Assembly: GCA_947628385.1 (NCBI GenBank)
Contig: CANQZS010000064.1
Location: 1-8,676, forward strand
Source: an uncultured Clostridia bacterium
GTDB lineage: Bacteria; Bacillota; Clostridia; Oscillospirales; Ruminococcaceae
Direction: 5' to 3'
DNA length: 8,676 bases
The translations under genes were made by a program, and so were the position numbers. Positions 1 through 5,590 of the stretch are shown in pieces. The notes below the pieces were generated by a model. The model saw only the letters and a program-made list of their open reading frames with translations, was not told the origin of the DNA and made no database searches. The first letter of the stretch is position 1. Each line of letters begins with the position of its first letter.

Positions 1-211
1 CAAGTATTACAGTGAGAACTGTCTCCTTGAGCAGGCATATGTAAAGGACGACAAGATGAGCGTTCAGAATTACATCAAGGCTGCTGCGAAAGAGCTTGGC
101 GGAAACATCAATGTTGTTGAATATGTTCGCTTTGAGAGAGGCGAAGGTATTGAAAAGAAAAAGGAAGATTTTGCTGCTGAGGTTGCAAGCATGGCGAATG
201 GCGGCAAGTAA
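1..211 (+). CDS. tsf: Elongation factor Ts, C-terminal end (partial)
   Basis: This is the last 69 codons of an open frame entering from the left edge; the first whole codon is at position 2 and the stop is TAA at 209-211. The translation begins KYYSENCLLEQAYVKDD and later has VEYVRFERGEGIEKKKEDF, the characteristic end of EF-Ts: the NCLLEQ(A/P)FVKD block followed by the basic/acidic G-E-G-I-E-K-K tail. EF-Ts is the cytosolic guanine-nucleotide exchange factor that recycles EF-Tu-GDP to EF-Tu-GTP during translation. It usually lies just downstream of rpsB, which would be outside the window. A hairpin terminator follows 40 nt after the stop, so the transcript ends here and the next gene is on the other strand. 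Identification is confident; only the C-terminal dimerisation/EF-Tu-contact part is visible. Confidence 0.96.
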   Translation, partial: KYYSENCLLEQAYVKDDKMSVQNYIKAAAKELGGNINVVEYVRFERGEGIEKKKEDFAAEVASMANGGK

Positions 212-250
212 TTTCTGCTCTTTGAGATAATTTTGATAAACAGAAATGAT

Positions 251-285
251 AAAGCGAGGGGAAAAGCTTCCTCTCGCTTTTTTTT
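251..285 (+). terminator. Rho-independent terminator of tsf
   Basis: A 9-bp stem (253-261 with 270-278, one G-U pair, extendable by two A-T pairs) encloses an 8-nt loop and runs into eight consecutive T residues (278-285). This is a classic intrinsic terminator for tsf. On the other strand the same stem is followed by only a short T-rich stretch, so it would at best be a weak terminator for the converging gene at 310-666. Confidence 0.9.
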
Positions 286-287
286 GC

Positions 288-304
288 GCTTCGCGCAAAA
301 TTAA
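288..304 (-). repeat. 17-nt 3'-end motif, copy 1
   Basis: On the minus strand this reads TTAATTTTGCGCGAAGC and begins a few nucleotides after the TAA stop of the XRE regulator gene. An identical 17-mer lies on the plus strand at 5572-5588, just after the stop of the DtxR-type gene. In this copy the motif is part of a perfect 8-bp hairpin with a 3-nt loop (282-289 with 293-300). The arms are not preserved in copy 2, so the sequence is conserved better than the fold. Confidence 0.7.
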
Positions 305-309
305 TTTGA

Positions 310-666
310 TTATGCTTTTTTCTTGTAAATTTCCGCTGCGCTTTCTACTATCTCTGCGATCTTTACCGCCGTCTCATCATCTATACCGGAAAGCGCATTG
401 CTTATGCGGTAAAGCGCTTCCTTTGACGTCGCCTTTACTCCTGCGTCAGGATCAAGCAGCTCCGTTATGGGAACCTTTAATCCCGTGCTGATCTTGTATA
501 ACGTCTCAATGGTTGGACATTTTTCCCCTCTCTCTATCTTTCCAAGATATGCAGGGTGCATATCTGAATTAAGCGCTAATGCTTCCTGACTCATGTAACG
601 TTCTGTACGAAAATCACGTATCCTTGCCCCTAATTCGGACGATATTTTTTTACGTTCGTTATTCAT
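310..666 (-). CDS. XRE-family helix-turn-helix transcriptional regulator
   Basis: This 118-residue cytosolic DNA-binding protein has a Cro/CI-type HTH at about residues 12-71. It starts with LGARIRDFRTERYMSQEALA, the recognition helix lies in SDMHPAYLGKIERGEKCPT, and it ends ITELLD. The remaining ~45 residues are mostly helical and charged (ALSGIDDETAVKIAEIVESA) and carry no recognised ligand-binding domain; they may mediate dimerisation. I chose the ATG at 666-664 because AAAGGAG lies 12 nt upstream. An in-frame TTG at 675-673 would add three residues, but the same Shine-Dalgarno is then only 3 nt away, which is too close. The gene converges on tsf and diverges from the WYL gene. Inverted repeats over its own putative promoter suggest autoregulation, as is usual for small XRE repressors. 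Its targets cannot be read from sequence. Confidence 0.88.
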   Translation of the reverse strand: MNNERKKISSELGARIRDFRTERYMSQEALALNSDMHPAYLGKIERGEKCPTIETLYKISTGLKVPITELLDPDAGVKATSKEALYRISNALSGIDDETAVKIAEIVESAAEIYKKKA

Positions 667-711
667 TCCGCGCAAACGCTCCTTTCAGATCTGTACCTTT
701 AATACTATTAC

Positions 712-738
712 TTTATACCCTAAATGGTATTTTATCAA
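712..738 (-). promoter_or_regulatory. Putative promoter of the XRE regulator gene
   Basis: On the minus strand TTGATA (738-733) and TATAAA (717-712) are separated by 15 bp, or TTTGAT with 16 bp. It lies about 45-70 nt upstream of the ATG in an A+T-rich stretch. The spacing is short for sigma-A, so this is tentative. It overlaps the inverted repeats at 715-742. Confidence 0.45.
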
Positions 739-742
739 ATAC
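715..742. promoter_or_regulatory. Candidate repressor operator (overlapping inverted repeats)
   Basis: Two inverted repeats share their middle part: ATACC-6 nt-GGTAT (715-719 with 726-730) and GTATTT-4 nt-AAATAC (727-732 with 737-742). Short palindromes of this size over a regulator's own promoter are typical of XRE repressor sites. Because the block covers both putative promoter boxes of the minus-strand gene, binding would block its transcription. That the XRE protein binds here is inference. Confidence 0.4.
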
Positions 743-774
743 TTATAGGAACTAAAAAAAAATCTCTTTAGATA

Positions 775-803
775 TTGAAAAATGTAAATATGTGTGATAT
801 AAT
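775..803 (+). promoter_or_regulatory. Sigma-A promoter of the WYL regulator gene
   Basis: TTGAAA (775-780), a 17-bp spacer and a perfect TATAAT (798-803), preceded by an A/T-rich stretch that could act as an UP element. Transcription would start near 810, giving a leader of about 140 nt before the ATG at 951. Confidence 0.8.
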
Positions 804-950
804 ATAGTCAATATATTTATCCTATGCTTCATTGGATATTATTTTACGCTTGGATCTGTACTTTTAGCACACGCTGTTCCTCATCTCTTGGCAAGGGCAT
901 ATCAAATGAGAGCTTTGCCTGAGCCGTAATTAAATTCAGGGGGGAATTTT
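804..950 (+). promoter_or_regulatory. Long 5' leader of the WYL gene, with possible structure near the RBS
   Basis: The leader is unusually long. By eye it contains a 7-bp stem with one G-U pair (890-896 with 913-919) and a 5-bp pairing (880-884 with 906-910) that would cross it as an H-type pseudoknot. A further 5-bp pairing (918-922 with 936-940) would cover the start of the AGGGGGG ribosome binding site (938-944) and excludes part of the 7-bp stem. A mutually exclusive arrangement of this kind could control translation. I do not recognise a known riboswitch class. A 32-codon ATG frame (824-922) lies inside but has no Shine-Dalgarno. Manual pairing only. Confidence 0.35.
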
Positions 951-1895
951 ATGAGAAAAAAGCAGTCAGAAGAGAGCCTTAAAAGCTTCCGCCAGCTTTA
1001 TATTTATAATAAGCTTTTGTCAGGTGAAAAAATAAATATCTCCGGCGAAGCCGTATCTCTCGGAGTCACTTCAAGGACCATTAGCCGTGATATTGAGGAT
1101 CTTAGGAGCTTCTTTGAAAGCAATTACAATAACGGCTGCTATCCGCGCAAAAAACTTGTTTTTGACCGCATAAGCAAATGCTACAGCCTGTCAACGGATA
1201 AAAGCGATGTGCTGAGCAGCGGAGAGTTGCTTTCCGTTTGCAGGATCCTCCTCGACAGCAGAGCTTTCAAAAAGGAGGATATATCCGGTATCATAGAAAA
1301 GCTCCTGAAAAACTGCCTTTCCGAAAGCGAAAGGCGGGATACCGAAGCTTTGCTCGTGAATGAGCTTTATCACTATATTGAACCGATCCATGGGCAGAAA
1401 TGCGCGGAAGCCGTTGGATCGCTCTGGAACGCTGCACATTCCCATAAAATTGCCCAAATTACATATAAGGATAACGGCGGGAAAATTTCAGAGCTAAGGC
1501 TAATGCCGGTCATGATAATGTTTTCGGAACGGTATTTTTATCTTGCGGCGTTCAGAGATGATGATTCTATGAGCGAAAGCGAAAATTTTCCGGAATTCTA
1601 TCGTATAGACAGAATAAAAAGCTGCAGGATCCTTGATGAGATGTTTTATGCTCCTTACGGCGACAAGCTTGAAGAGGGGGAATTCCGCAAAAGACTTCAA
1701 TTCGCCCATGGAGGAAAGCTCAGGAAAATACGCTTCCTTTATAAGGGAAGCGATCCTGAACCCGCTTTGGACAGGTTCCCCACAGCGGTCATACAGGAAA
1801 AGAACGACGACGGCTTTATAATTTCCGCAGAGGTCTTCGGCAGCGGCGCGGACATCTGGATAAATGCTCAGAACGGCATGGCAAAGCTTCTGTAA
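951..1895 (+). CDS. WYL-domain transcriptional regulator (HTH-WYL-WCX)
   Basis: This is a 314-residue cytosolic regulator. Residues ~15-56 form a winged HTH of the HTH_11 type (LSGEKINISGEAVSLGVTSR, then TISRDIEDLR). A helical linker (~88-160) follows. Residues ~163-230 are the WYL domain: the motif appears as YFYLAAF (195-201) and is followed by FYRIDRIKS (217-224), matching the family pattern W-Y-L...F-R-L-D-R-I. Residues ~255-314 resemble the WCX extension, although the protein ends soon after IWINAQNG, a little short. WYL domains are thought to bind ligands, often nucleotides or nucleic acid, and such proteins commonly repress or activate DNA-damage and phage-defence genes. The start is ATG 6 nt after AGGGGGG. 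No terminator follows, so transcripts may read into the nuclease-like gene at 2012. Its target and ligand are unknown. Confidence 0.87.
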   Translation: MRKKQSEESLKSFRQLYIYNKLLSGEKINISGEAVSLGVTSRTISRDIEDLRSFFESNYNNGCYPRKKLVFDRISKCYSLSTDKSDVLSSGELLSVCRILLDSRAFKKEDISGIIEKLLKNCLSESERRDTEALLVNELYHYIEPIHGQKCAEAVGSLWNAAHSHKIAQITYKDNGGKISELRLMPVMIMFSERYFYLAAFRDDDSMSESENFPEFYRIDRIKSCRILDEMFYAPYGDKLEEGEFRKRLQFAHGGKLRKIRFLYKGSDPEPALDRFPTAVIQEKNDDGFIISAEVFGSGADIWINAQNGMAKLL

Positions 1896-1904
1896 AAGCC
1901 GGTG

Positions 1905-1933
1905 TTGATTTTTCGCTTTGCATATGGTATAAT
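1905..1933 (+). promoter_or_regulatory. Sigma-A promoter of the nuclease-like gene
   Basis: TTGATT (1905-1910), a 17-bp spacer and a perfect TATAAT (1928-1933), starting 10 bp after the stop of the WYL gene. The spacer holds GCTTTGC (1915-1921), an inverted copy of GCAAAGC at 1881-1887 in the end of the WYL gene. Expected start of transcription is near 1940. Confidence 0.8.
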
Positions 1934-1947
1934 TGAATAACGAAAAT

Positions 1948-1986
1948 GATCCGGACAGCGAGCGTTTTCGGCTTGCAGTCCGGATC
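1948..1986 (+). promoter_or_regulatory. Strong 5'-leader hairpin before the nuclease-like gene
   Basis: A perfect 9-bp arm pair GATCCGGAC/GTCCGGATC (1948-1956 with 1978-1986) continues, after one A-A mismatch, into six more pairs (1958-1963 with 1971-1976, one G-U) and a 7-nt loop. It begins only a few nucleotides after the predicted transcription start and is not followed by a T-run, so it is not a terminator as it stands. The 5' part (GATCC, 1948-1952) can alternatively pair with GGATC (2006-2010), which overlaps the ribosome binding site. Confidence 0.6.
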
Positions 1987-2011
1987 TGTGTTTATTTATC
2001 CGGAGGGATCT

Positions 2012-2767
2012 ATGGACAGGGAACGATTTTTTGACGCGGTACAAAGCGTTATGAACGGCGAACGTCAGCAGGCGGGGATAGGCACATACGGAGAAAAAAC
2101 TATCCATGCCGTTCTTAAAAGGTATTTTGAACCATATTCAGACAGCCATGAACAGAAAATAGGCGGCTTTGTGGCGGATATAGTGGGCGAGGACGGAATT
2201 ATCGAGATCCAGACCGCAGGCTTTGAAAAGCTCAGGAAAAAGTTAGAGGCGTTCCTTTCCGTCAGCAAGGTCACGGTGGTTTACCCGATCCCAAGAAACA
2301 AGTGGATAATTTCAATTGATCCGGAAACGGGGGAACAGGGCAAACGGCGCAGATCTCCGCGCAAAGGCACGCCTGCGGACGTTTTTCCAGAGCTGTACAA
2401 GATAAAGCCCTTTCTCGGAAATGAAAATTTCCGACTGTGCATTGTAATGCTCGATGTGGACGAATACCGCGCTCCTCCCGAAAAAAGCGGTCTGAAAAGG
2501 GGGCGCAGGCGGGGATATGTCCGTTATGACCGTATCCCGCGCGAGCTTGCGGAGGAAATTTATCTCGGCGGTGAAAATGGCTGGGGATATTTTATCCCGC
2601 AGGATCTTCCGGAGGAATTTACCTCATATGATTTCGGAAAGCTGTCCGGTACGGGGCAGAAATATGGTTCCTTTATGCTGAATATCCTTACGGATATTGG
2701 CGCTGTGAAACGCATAGGCAGGAAAGGAAGAAGCTATTTGTACCGCTTATCGGATCGGGATCTTTAA
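2012..2767 (+). CDS. Uncharacterised protein with PD-(D/E)XK-like nuclease signature and C-terminal winged-helix-like region
   Basis: I do not recognise a named gene. The 251-residue protein is soluble, with no signal peptide or membrane segment. Residues ~23-82 look like a restriction-endonuclease fold: GTYGEKTIHAVLK helix with E28, then HE at 46-47, GGFVADI with D56, and GIIEIQT with E65 and Q67, then a helix rich in lysine (K74, K77, K78). D...E-x-Q is the catalytic pattern of PD-(D/E)XK variants such as CoiA. Residues ~88-103 continue with beta-strands (VTVVYPIP, KWIISID), and 112-118 form a basic stretch. Residues ~202-246 (FTSYDFGKLSG, FMLNILTDIGAVKRIG, SYLYRL) resemble a winged helix. 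The ATG at 2012 follows GGAGGG (2002-2007) by 4 nt. An upstream in-frame ATG at 1946 lacks an RBS and lies in the leader hairpin. I recall similar proteins in Clostridia but no function. Nuclease activity is inference. Confidence 0.75.
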   Translation: MDRERFFDAVQSVMNGERQQAGIGTYGEKTIHAVLKRYFEPYSDSHEQKIGGFVADIVGEDGIIEIQTAGFEKLRKKLEAFLSVSKVTVVYPIPRNKWIISIDPETGEQGKRRRSPRKGTPADVFPELYKIKPFLGNENFRLCIVMLDVDEYRAPPEKSGLKRGRRRGYVRYDRIPRELAEEIYLGGENGWGYFIPQDLPEEFTSYDFGKLSGTGQKYGSFMLNILTDIGAVKRIGRKGRSYLYRLSDRDL

Positions 2768-2781
2768 TTGTATAAAAATTA

Positions 2782-2810
2782 TTGACTTTTCAGCGGTTTT
2801 TGTGTATAAT
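2782..2810 (+). promoter_or_regulatory. Sigma-A promoter of the nfnAB operon
   Basis: TTGACT (2782-2787), a 17-bp spacer and a perfect TATAAT (2805-2810), beginning 15 bp after the preceding stop codon. The leader is about 70 nt. It contains a small inverted repeat CTTTAC-T-GTAAAG (2864-2876) that overlaps the AAAGGA ribosome binding site (2873-2878) of nfnA, and a 5-bp stem (2831-2835 with 2849-2853). No Rex-type operator is apparent. Confidence 0.85.
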
Positions 2811-2886
2811 AAAAAATAATGACCTGCGATCCTATGGAATTTTATCGGATAGGGCAATTTTTACTTTACTGTAAAGGAATGGTATA

Positions 2887-3723
2887 ATGTATAAAATCAT
2901 AAGGAAAAAAATTCTTAACCCCACTGTTACGCTTATGGATATTGAAGCTCCTATGGTGGCGAAAAAAGCCGAGCCGGGACAGTTCATTATCCTGCGCGTT
3001 GACGAGAACGGCGAACGTATCCCTCTGACGGTTGCGGATTTCAACAGGGAAAAGGGTACGGTAACTATAATTTTCCAGATAGTGGGCGCTACTACAGAAA
3101 AGCTGAACCACAAAAATGAGGGCGAATACATACAGGATTTTGTAGGTCCTCTGGGAGTGGCTTCGCATACCGACGGTCTGAAAAAGGTCGCCGTTGTGGG
3201 CGGCGGCGTTGGCTGTGCAATTGCATATCCTATCGCTAAGAAGCTCCATGGTCTTGGCTGCGAGGTACATTCTGTCGTAGGATTCAGAAGCAAGGATCTT
3301 GTTATACTTGAGGACGAGTTCAGCGCGGTATCGGAAAAGCTTTGCATGATGACGGACGACGGTTCTCACGGCACTAAGGGTCTTGTTACCGACGCGTTGA
3401 AGCAGCTTATCGAAAGCGGAGAAAAGTACGATGAGGTCATTGCAATAGGTCCGCTGATAATGATGAAATTCGTCTGCGCACTTACCAAGCAGTATGATAT
3501 TAAAACGGTAGTCTCCATGAACCCGATCATGATAGACGGCACAGGAATGTGCGGCGGCTGCCGTCTTACAGTAGGCGGTGAGACCAAATTCGCCTGCGTT
3601 GACGGTCCGGATTTTGACGGACATCTGGTGGATTTTGATGAAGCTATGGAGCGTTCCTCCATGTATAAGCCATTTGAGAGAAGCAAGCATGAAGAGGTTT
3701 GCAATCTCTACAAAAATGTCTGA
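2887..3723 (+). CDS. nfnA: NADH-dependent ferredoxin:NADP+ oxidoreductase small subunit (NfnA-type, FAD/[2Fe-2S])
   Basis: This 278-residue cytosolic flavoprotein belongs to the ferredoxin-NADP reductase/dihydroorotate dehydrogenase electron-transfer (PyrK-like) family. Residues ~1-95 form the FAD-binding barrel with RIPLTVAD (44-51). Residues ~98-215 are the NAD-binding domain with VVGGGVGCAIAYP (103-115). The C-terminal part binds a [2Fe-2S] cluster: D217-G-T-G-M-C222-G-G-C225 and C237. Alone it could be any PyrK/SudB-like protein. Because a GltD-like subunit follows 17 nt downstream, it is best read as the small subunit of NfnAB, which couples NADH and reduced ferredoxin oxidation to reduction of two NADP+ by flavin-based bifurcation. 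In this family an Asp joins the Cys ligands; D217 would fit. ATG with AAAGGA 8 nt upstream. Confidence 0.9.
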   Translation: MYKIIRKKILNPTVTLMDIEAPMVAKKAEPGQFIILRVDENGERIPLTVADFNREKGTVTIIFQIVGATTEKLNHKNEGEYIQDFVGPLGVASHTDGLKKVAVVGGGVGCAIAYPIAKKLHGLGCEVHSVVGFRSKDLVILEDEFSAVSEKLCMMTDDGSHGTKGLVTDALKQLIESGEKYDEVIAIGPLIMMKFVCALTKQYDIKTVVSMNPIMIDGTGMCGGCRLTVGGETKFACVDGPDFDGHLVDFDEAMERSSMYKPFERSKHEEVCNLYKNV

Positions 3724-3740
3724 AAGGAAGGTGCGTTCCA

Positions 3741-5129
3741 ATGCCTAATATGTCTTTGAAAAAGAATGAAATGCCAGCTCAGGAGCCAAATGTAAGAAAC
3801 AAGAATTTCAAGGAGGTAGCTTTGGGATATTCCGAAGCCGCTGCTCTTGACGAGGCAGCAAGATGTCTCAACTGCAAGAATAAGCCCTGCGTCGGAGGCT
3901 GTCCGGTAAATATTGATATTCCCGCTTTTATTAAAAAGGTCACGGAAAACGATCTTTCGGGAGCATATGATATTATTTCGCAGTCAAGCTCTCTTCCTGC
4001 GGTATGCGGAAGAGTCTGTCCTCAGGAATCTCAGTGCGAGGGTAAGTGCGTGCGCGGGATAAAGGGCGATCCCGTAGGTATCGGCAGACTGGAAAGATTT
4101 GTTGCGGACTGGCATAACGAGCATGACAGCGGAACGGCGTCAAAGCCGGCTCCGAACGGTCATAAAGCGGCGATAATAGGTGCGGGTCCTGCGGGTCTTA
4201 CTTGTGCGGGGGATCTTGCAAAAATGGGCTATGACGTTACGGTCTATGAAGCTCTGCATCTTGCGGGAGGAGTTCTGGTGTATGGTATTCCGGAATTTCG
4301 TCTGCCCAAGGCTATAGTCCGCAAGGAGATAGACGGCTTAAAGGCACTGGGCGTTACGGTCAATACGAATACCGTTATCGGCAAGACCATCACCGTTGAC
4401 GAGCTTTTTGAACAGGGATATGAAGCGATCTTCATAGGTTCGGGAGCGGGTCTGCCAAGATTTATGGGTATCCCGGGAGAAAACCTCAAGGGCGTTTATT
4501 CCGCAAATGAGTTCCTTACAAGAGTCAACCTTATGAAAGCCTATAACGATGATGCAGATACGCCAGTTCAGCACGCAAAGAATGTTGCGGTAGTCGGCGG
4601 CGGCAACGTTGCTATGGACGCGGCGAGATGTGCAAAGCGTCTTGGCGCTGAGAATGTTTACATAGTTTACAGGCGTGGTGAAGCTGAGATGCCGGCGCGT
4701 AACGAAGAGATCGAGCACGCTAAGGAGGAGGGAATTATTTTCAGGACTCTTAACAATCCGGTAGAGATCCTTGGCGATGAACACAAATTCGTTACCGGAA
4801 TGAAGTGCATTGAAATGGAGCTTGGAGAGCCGGACGAAAGCGGCAGAAGAAGTCCTGTTGAAAAGAAAGGCTCGGAATTTGTGCTTGATGTGGACTGTGT
4901 TATCATGTCTATAGGAACTTCTCCGAATCCTCTTATCAGGAACACCACTAAGGGTCTGGAAACTAACCGTCGGGGTTGCTTTGTTGCGGACGAGAACGGG
5001 CTTACTTCCCGTGAGGGAGTATTTGCCGGCGGCGACGCGGTAACCGGTGCGGCTACGGTAATTCTTGCGATGGGTGCAGGAAAAACGGCGGCTAAGGCAA
5101 TGGACGAATATATAAAGTCAAAGAGCTGA
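3741..5129 (+). CDS. nfnB: NADH-dependent ferredoxin:NADP+ oxidoreductase large subunit (NfnB-type, GltD-like)
   Basis: This 462-residue protein is a homologue of the glutamate synthase small subunit (GltD). The N-terminal region has two four-cysteine groups for [4Fe-4S] clusters: C42, C45, C50, C54 and C89, C93, C99, C103. An FAD-binding Rossmann motif GAGPAG follows (147-152). The NADP(H)-binding motif is VVGGGNVAMDAAR (284-296), with VYRRGEAEMPA (309-319) contacting the 2'-phosphate region. The FAD-closing motif GVFAGGDAVTGAATVILAMG is at 426-445. Annotation pipelines often call it 'glutamate synthase (NADPH), homotetrameric' (gltA), but no glutaminase/synthase subunit is nearby. Pairing with NfnA favours the bifurcating transhydrogenase. 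I chose ATG 3741, 9 nt after AAGGAAGG (3724-3731); a longer frame from 3699 would overlap nfnA without an RBS. Stop 57 nt before the DtxR-type gene with no terminator between. Confidence 0.92.
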   Translation: MPNMSLKKNEMPAQEPNVRNKNFKEVALGYSEAAALDEAARCLNCKNKPCVGGCPVNIDIPAFIKKVTENDLSGAYDIISQSSSLPAVCGRVCPQESQCEGKCVRGIKGDPVGIGRLERFVADWHNEHDSGTASKPAPNGHKAAIIGAGPAGLTCAGDLAKMGYDVTVYEALHLAGGVLVYGIPEFRLPKAIVRKEIDGLKALGVTVNTNTVIGKTITVDELFEQGYEAIFIGSGAGLPRFMGIPGENLKGVYSANEFLTRVNLMKAYNDDADTPVQHAKNVAVVGGGNVAMDAARCAKRLGAENVYIVYRRGEAEMPARNEEIEHAKEEGIIFRTLNNPVEILGDEHKFVTGMKCIEMELGEPDESGRRSPVEKKGSEFVLDVDCVIMSIGTSPNPLIRNTTKGLETNRRGCFVADENGLTSREGVFAGGDAVTGAATVILAMGAGKTAAKAMDEYIKSKS

Positions 5130-5186
5130 TATTATTTCCGGAATTTCAGAAAATGCAGGCTTTTTACAAAAAAGGGAGGATGTCTT

Positions 5187-5561
5187 ATGGCGATCCGTGA
5201 ATCCGGTGAAGATTATCTTGAGACCATTCTTATTCTTCACAGAAAAACAGGATTTGTACGTTCTATAGATGTTGCCAACGAGCTTGGGTATTCCAAACCG
5301 AGCATAAGCAGAGCGGTAGGGATACTGAGATCGGACGGTTACATCAAGGTCGAGCCAAACGGACAGATAATCCTTACCGAAGCGGGGCTTGCCAAAGCTG
5401 AGCAGGTATATGGCAGGCACGTACTTTTGCGGAGCTTTCTTATGGACGATCTTGGGGTCTCGGAGGAAAATGCCGAAGAGGACGCGTGCAGAATGGAGCA
5501 TATTCTGAGTGAAGAGACCTATTCCAAGCTAAAGGATTTTATCAGATCTATAAAAAAATAG
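5187..5561 (+). CDS. DtxR/MntR-family metal-dependent transcriptional repressor
   Basis: This 124-residue protein has an N-terminal winged HTH (residues ~5-65; VRSIDVANELGYSKPSISRA) and a metal-binding dimerisation domain (~70-124). It has no SH3-like third domain, so its size is MntR-like. Metal ligands by alignment from memory: D9 and E12 (GEDYLET), H78 (GRHVLL), C101, E104 and H105 (DACRMEH). D9 corresponds to MntR D8, whereas C101 corresponds to DtxR C102, so the site mixes both types and Fe2+ versus Mn2+ cannot be assigned. ATG follows GGGAGG (5174-5179) by 7 nt. No own promoter is evident in the 57-nt gap, so it is probably the last gene of the nfnAB transcript, which ends at the terminator 5591-5628. 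Its targets are presumably metal uptake genes elsewhere. Confidence 0.9.
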   Translation: MAIRESGEDYLETILILHRKTGFVRSIDVANELGYSKPSISRAVGILRSDGYIKVEPNGQIILTEAGLAKAEQVYGRHVLLRSFLMDDLGVSEENAEEDACRMEHILSEETYSKLKDFIRSIKK

Positions 5562-5571
5562 AAATGGCAAT

Positions 5572-5588
5572 TTAATTTTGCGCGAAGC
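5572..5588 (+). repeat. 17-nt 3'-end motif, copy 2
   Basis: TTAATTTTGCGCGAAGC, identical to the minus-strand sequence at 288-304. It begins 10 nt after the TAG of the DtxR-type gene and ends just before the terminator stem. Flanking bases are also partly shared (CAA before, AA after). The same relation to a regulator's stop codon in both places argues against chance. Confidence 0.7.
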
Positions 5589-5590
5589 AT

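Noticed and set aside
824..922. 32-codon frame in the WYL leader (hydrophobic start MLHWILFYAWICTF)
   Set aside because: There is no ribosome binding site upstream and no run of regulatory codons, so a leader peptide is not supported.
951..1895. WYL protein as part of a CRISPR-Cas13d (type VI-D) or other CRISPR locus
   Set aside because: No repeat-spacer array or Cas protein occurs in the window, and the N-terminal domain is an HTH of the ordinary regulator type.
1881..1921. GCAAAGC/GCTTTGC inverted repeat as a terminator of the WYL gene
   Set aside because: The loop is 27 nt and no T-run follows; it overlaps the next promoter, so it is at most a weak regulatory palindrome.
1946..2011. 22-residue N-terminal extension of the nuclease-like protein from an upstream ATG
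   Set aside because: The ATG is only a few bases after the expected transcription start, lacks a Shine-Dalgarno and falls inside the leader hairpin; the ATG at 2012 has GGAGGG at a usable distance.
2866..3741. 291-codon open frame on the minus strand opposite nfnA
   Set aside because: It mirrors nfnA, whose family motifs are certain, and shows no domain or start signal of its own.
3741..5129. Small subunit of NADPH glutamate synthase (gltD)
   Set aside because: No glutamate synthase large subunit is adjacent, and the partner gene is an FAD/[2Fe-2S] NfnA-type protein, which fits NfnB better.
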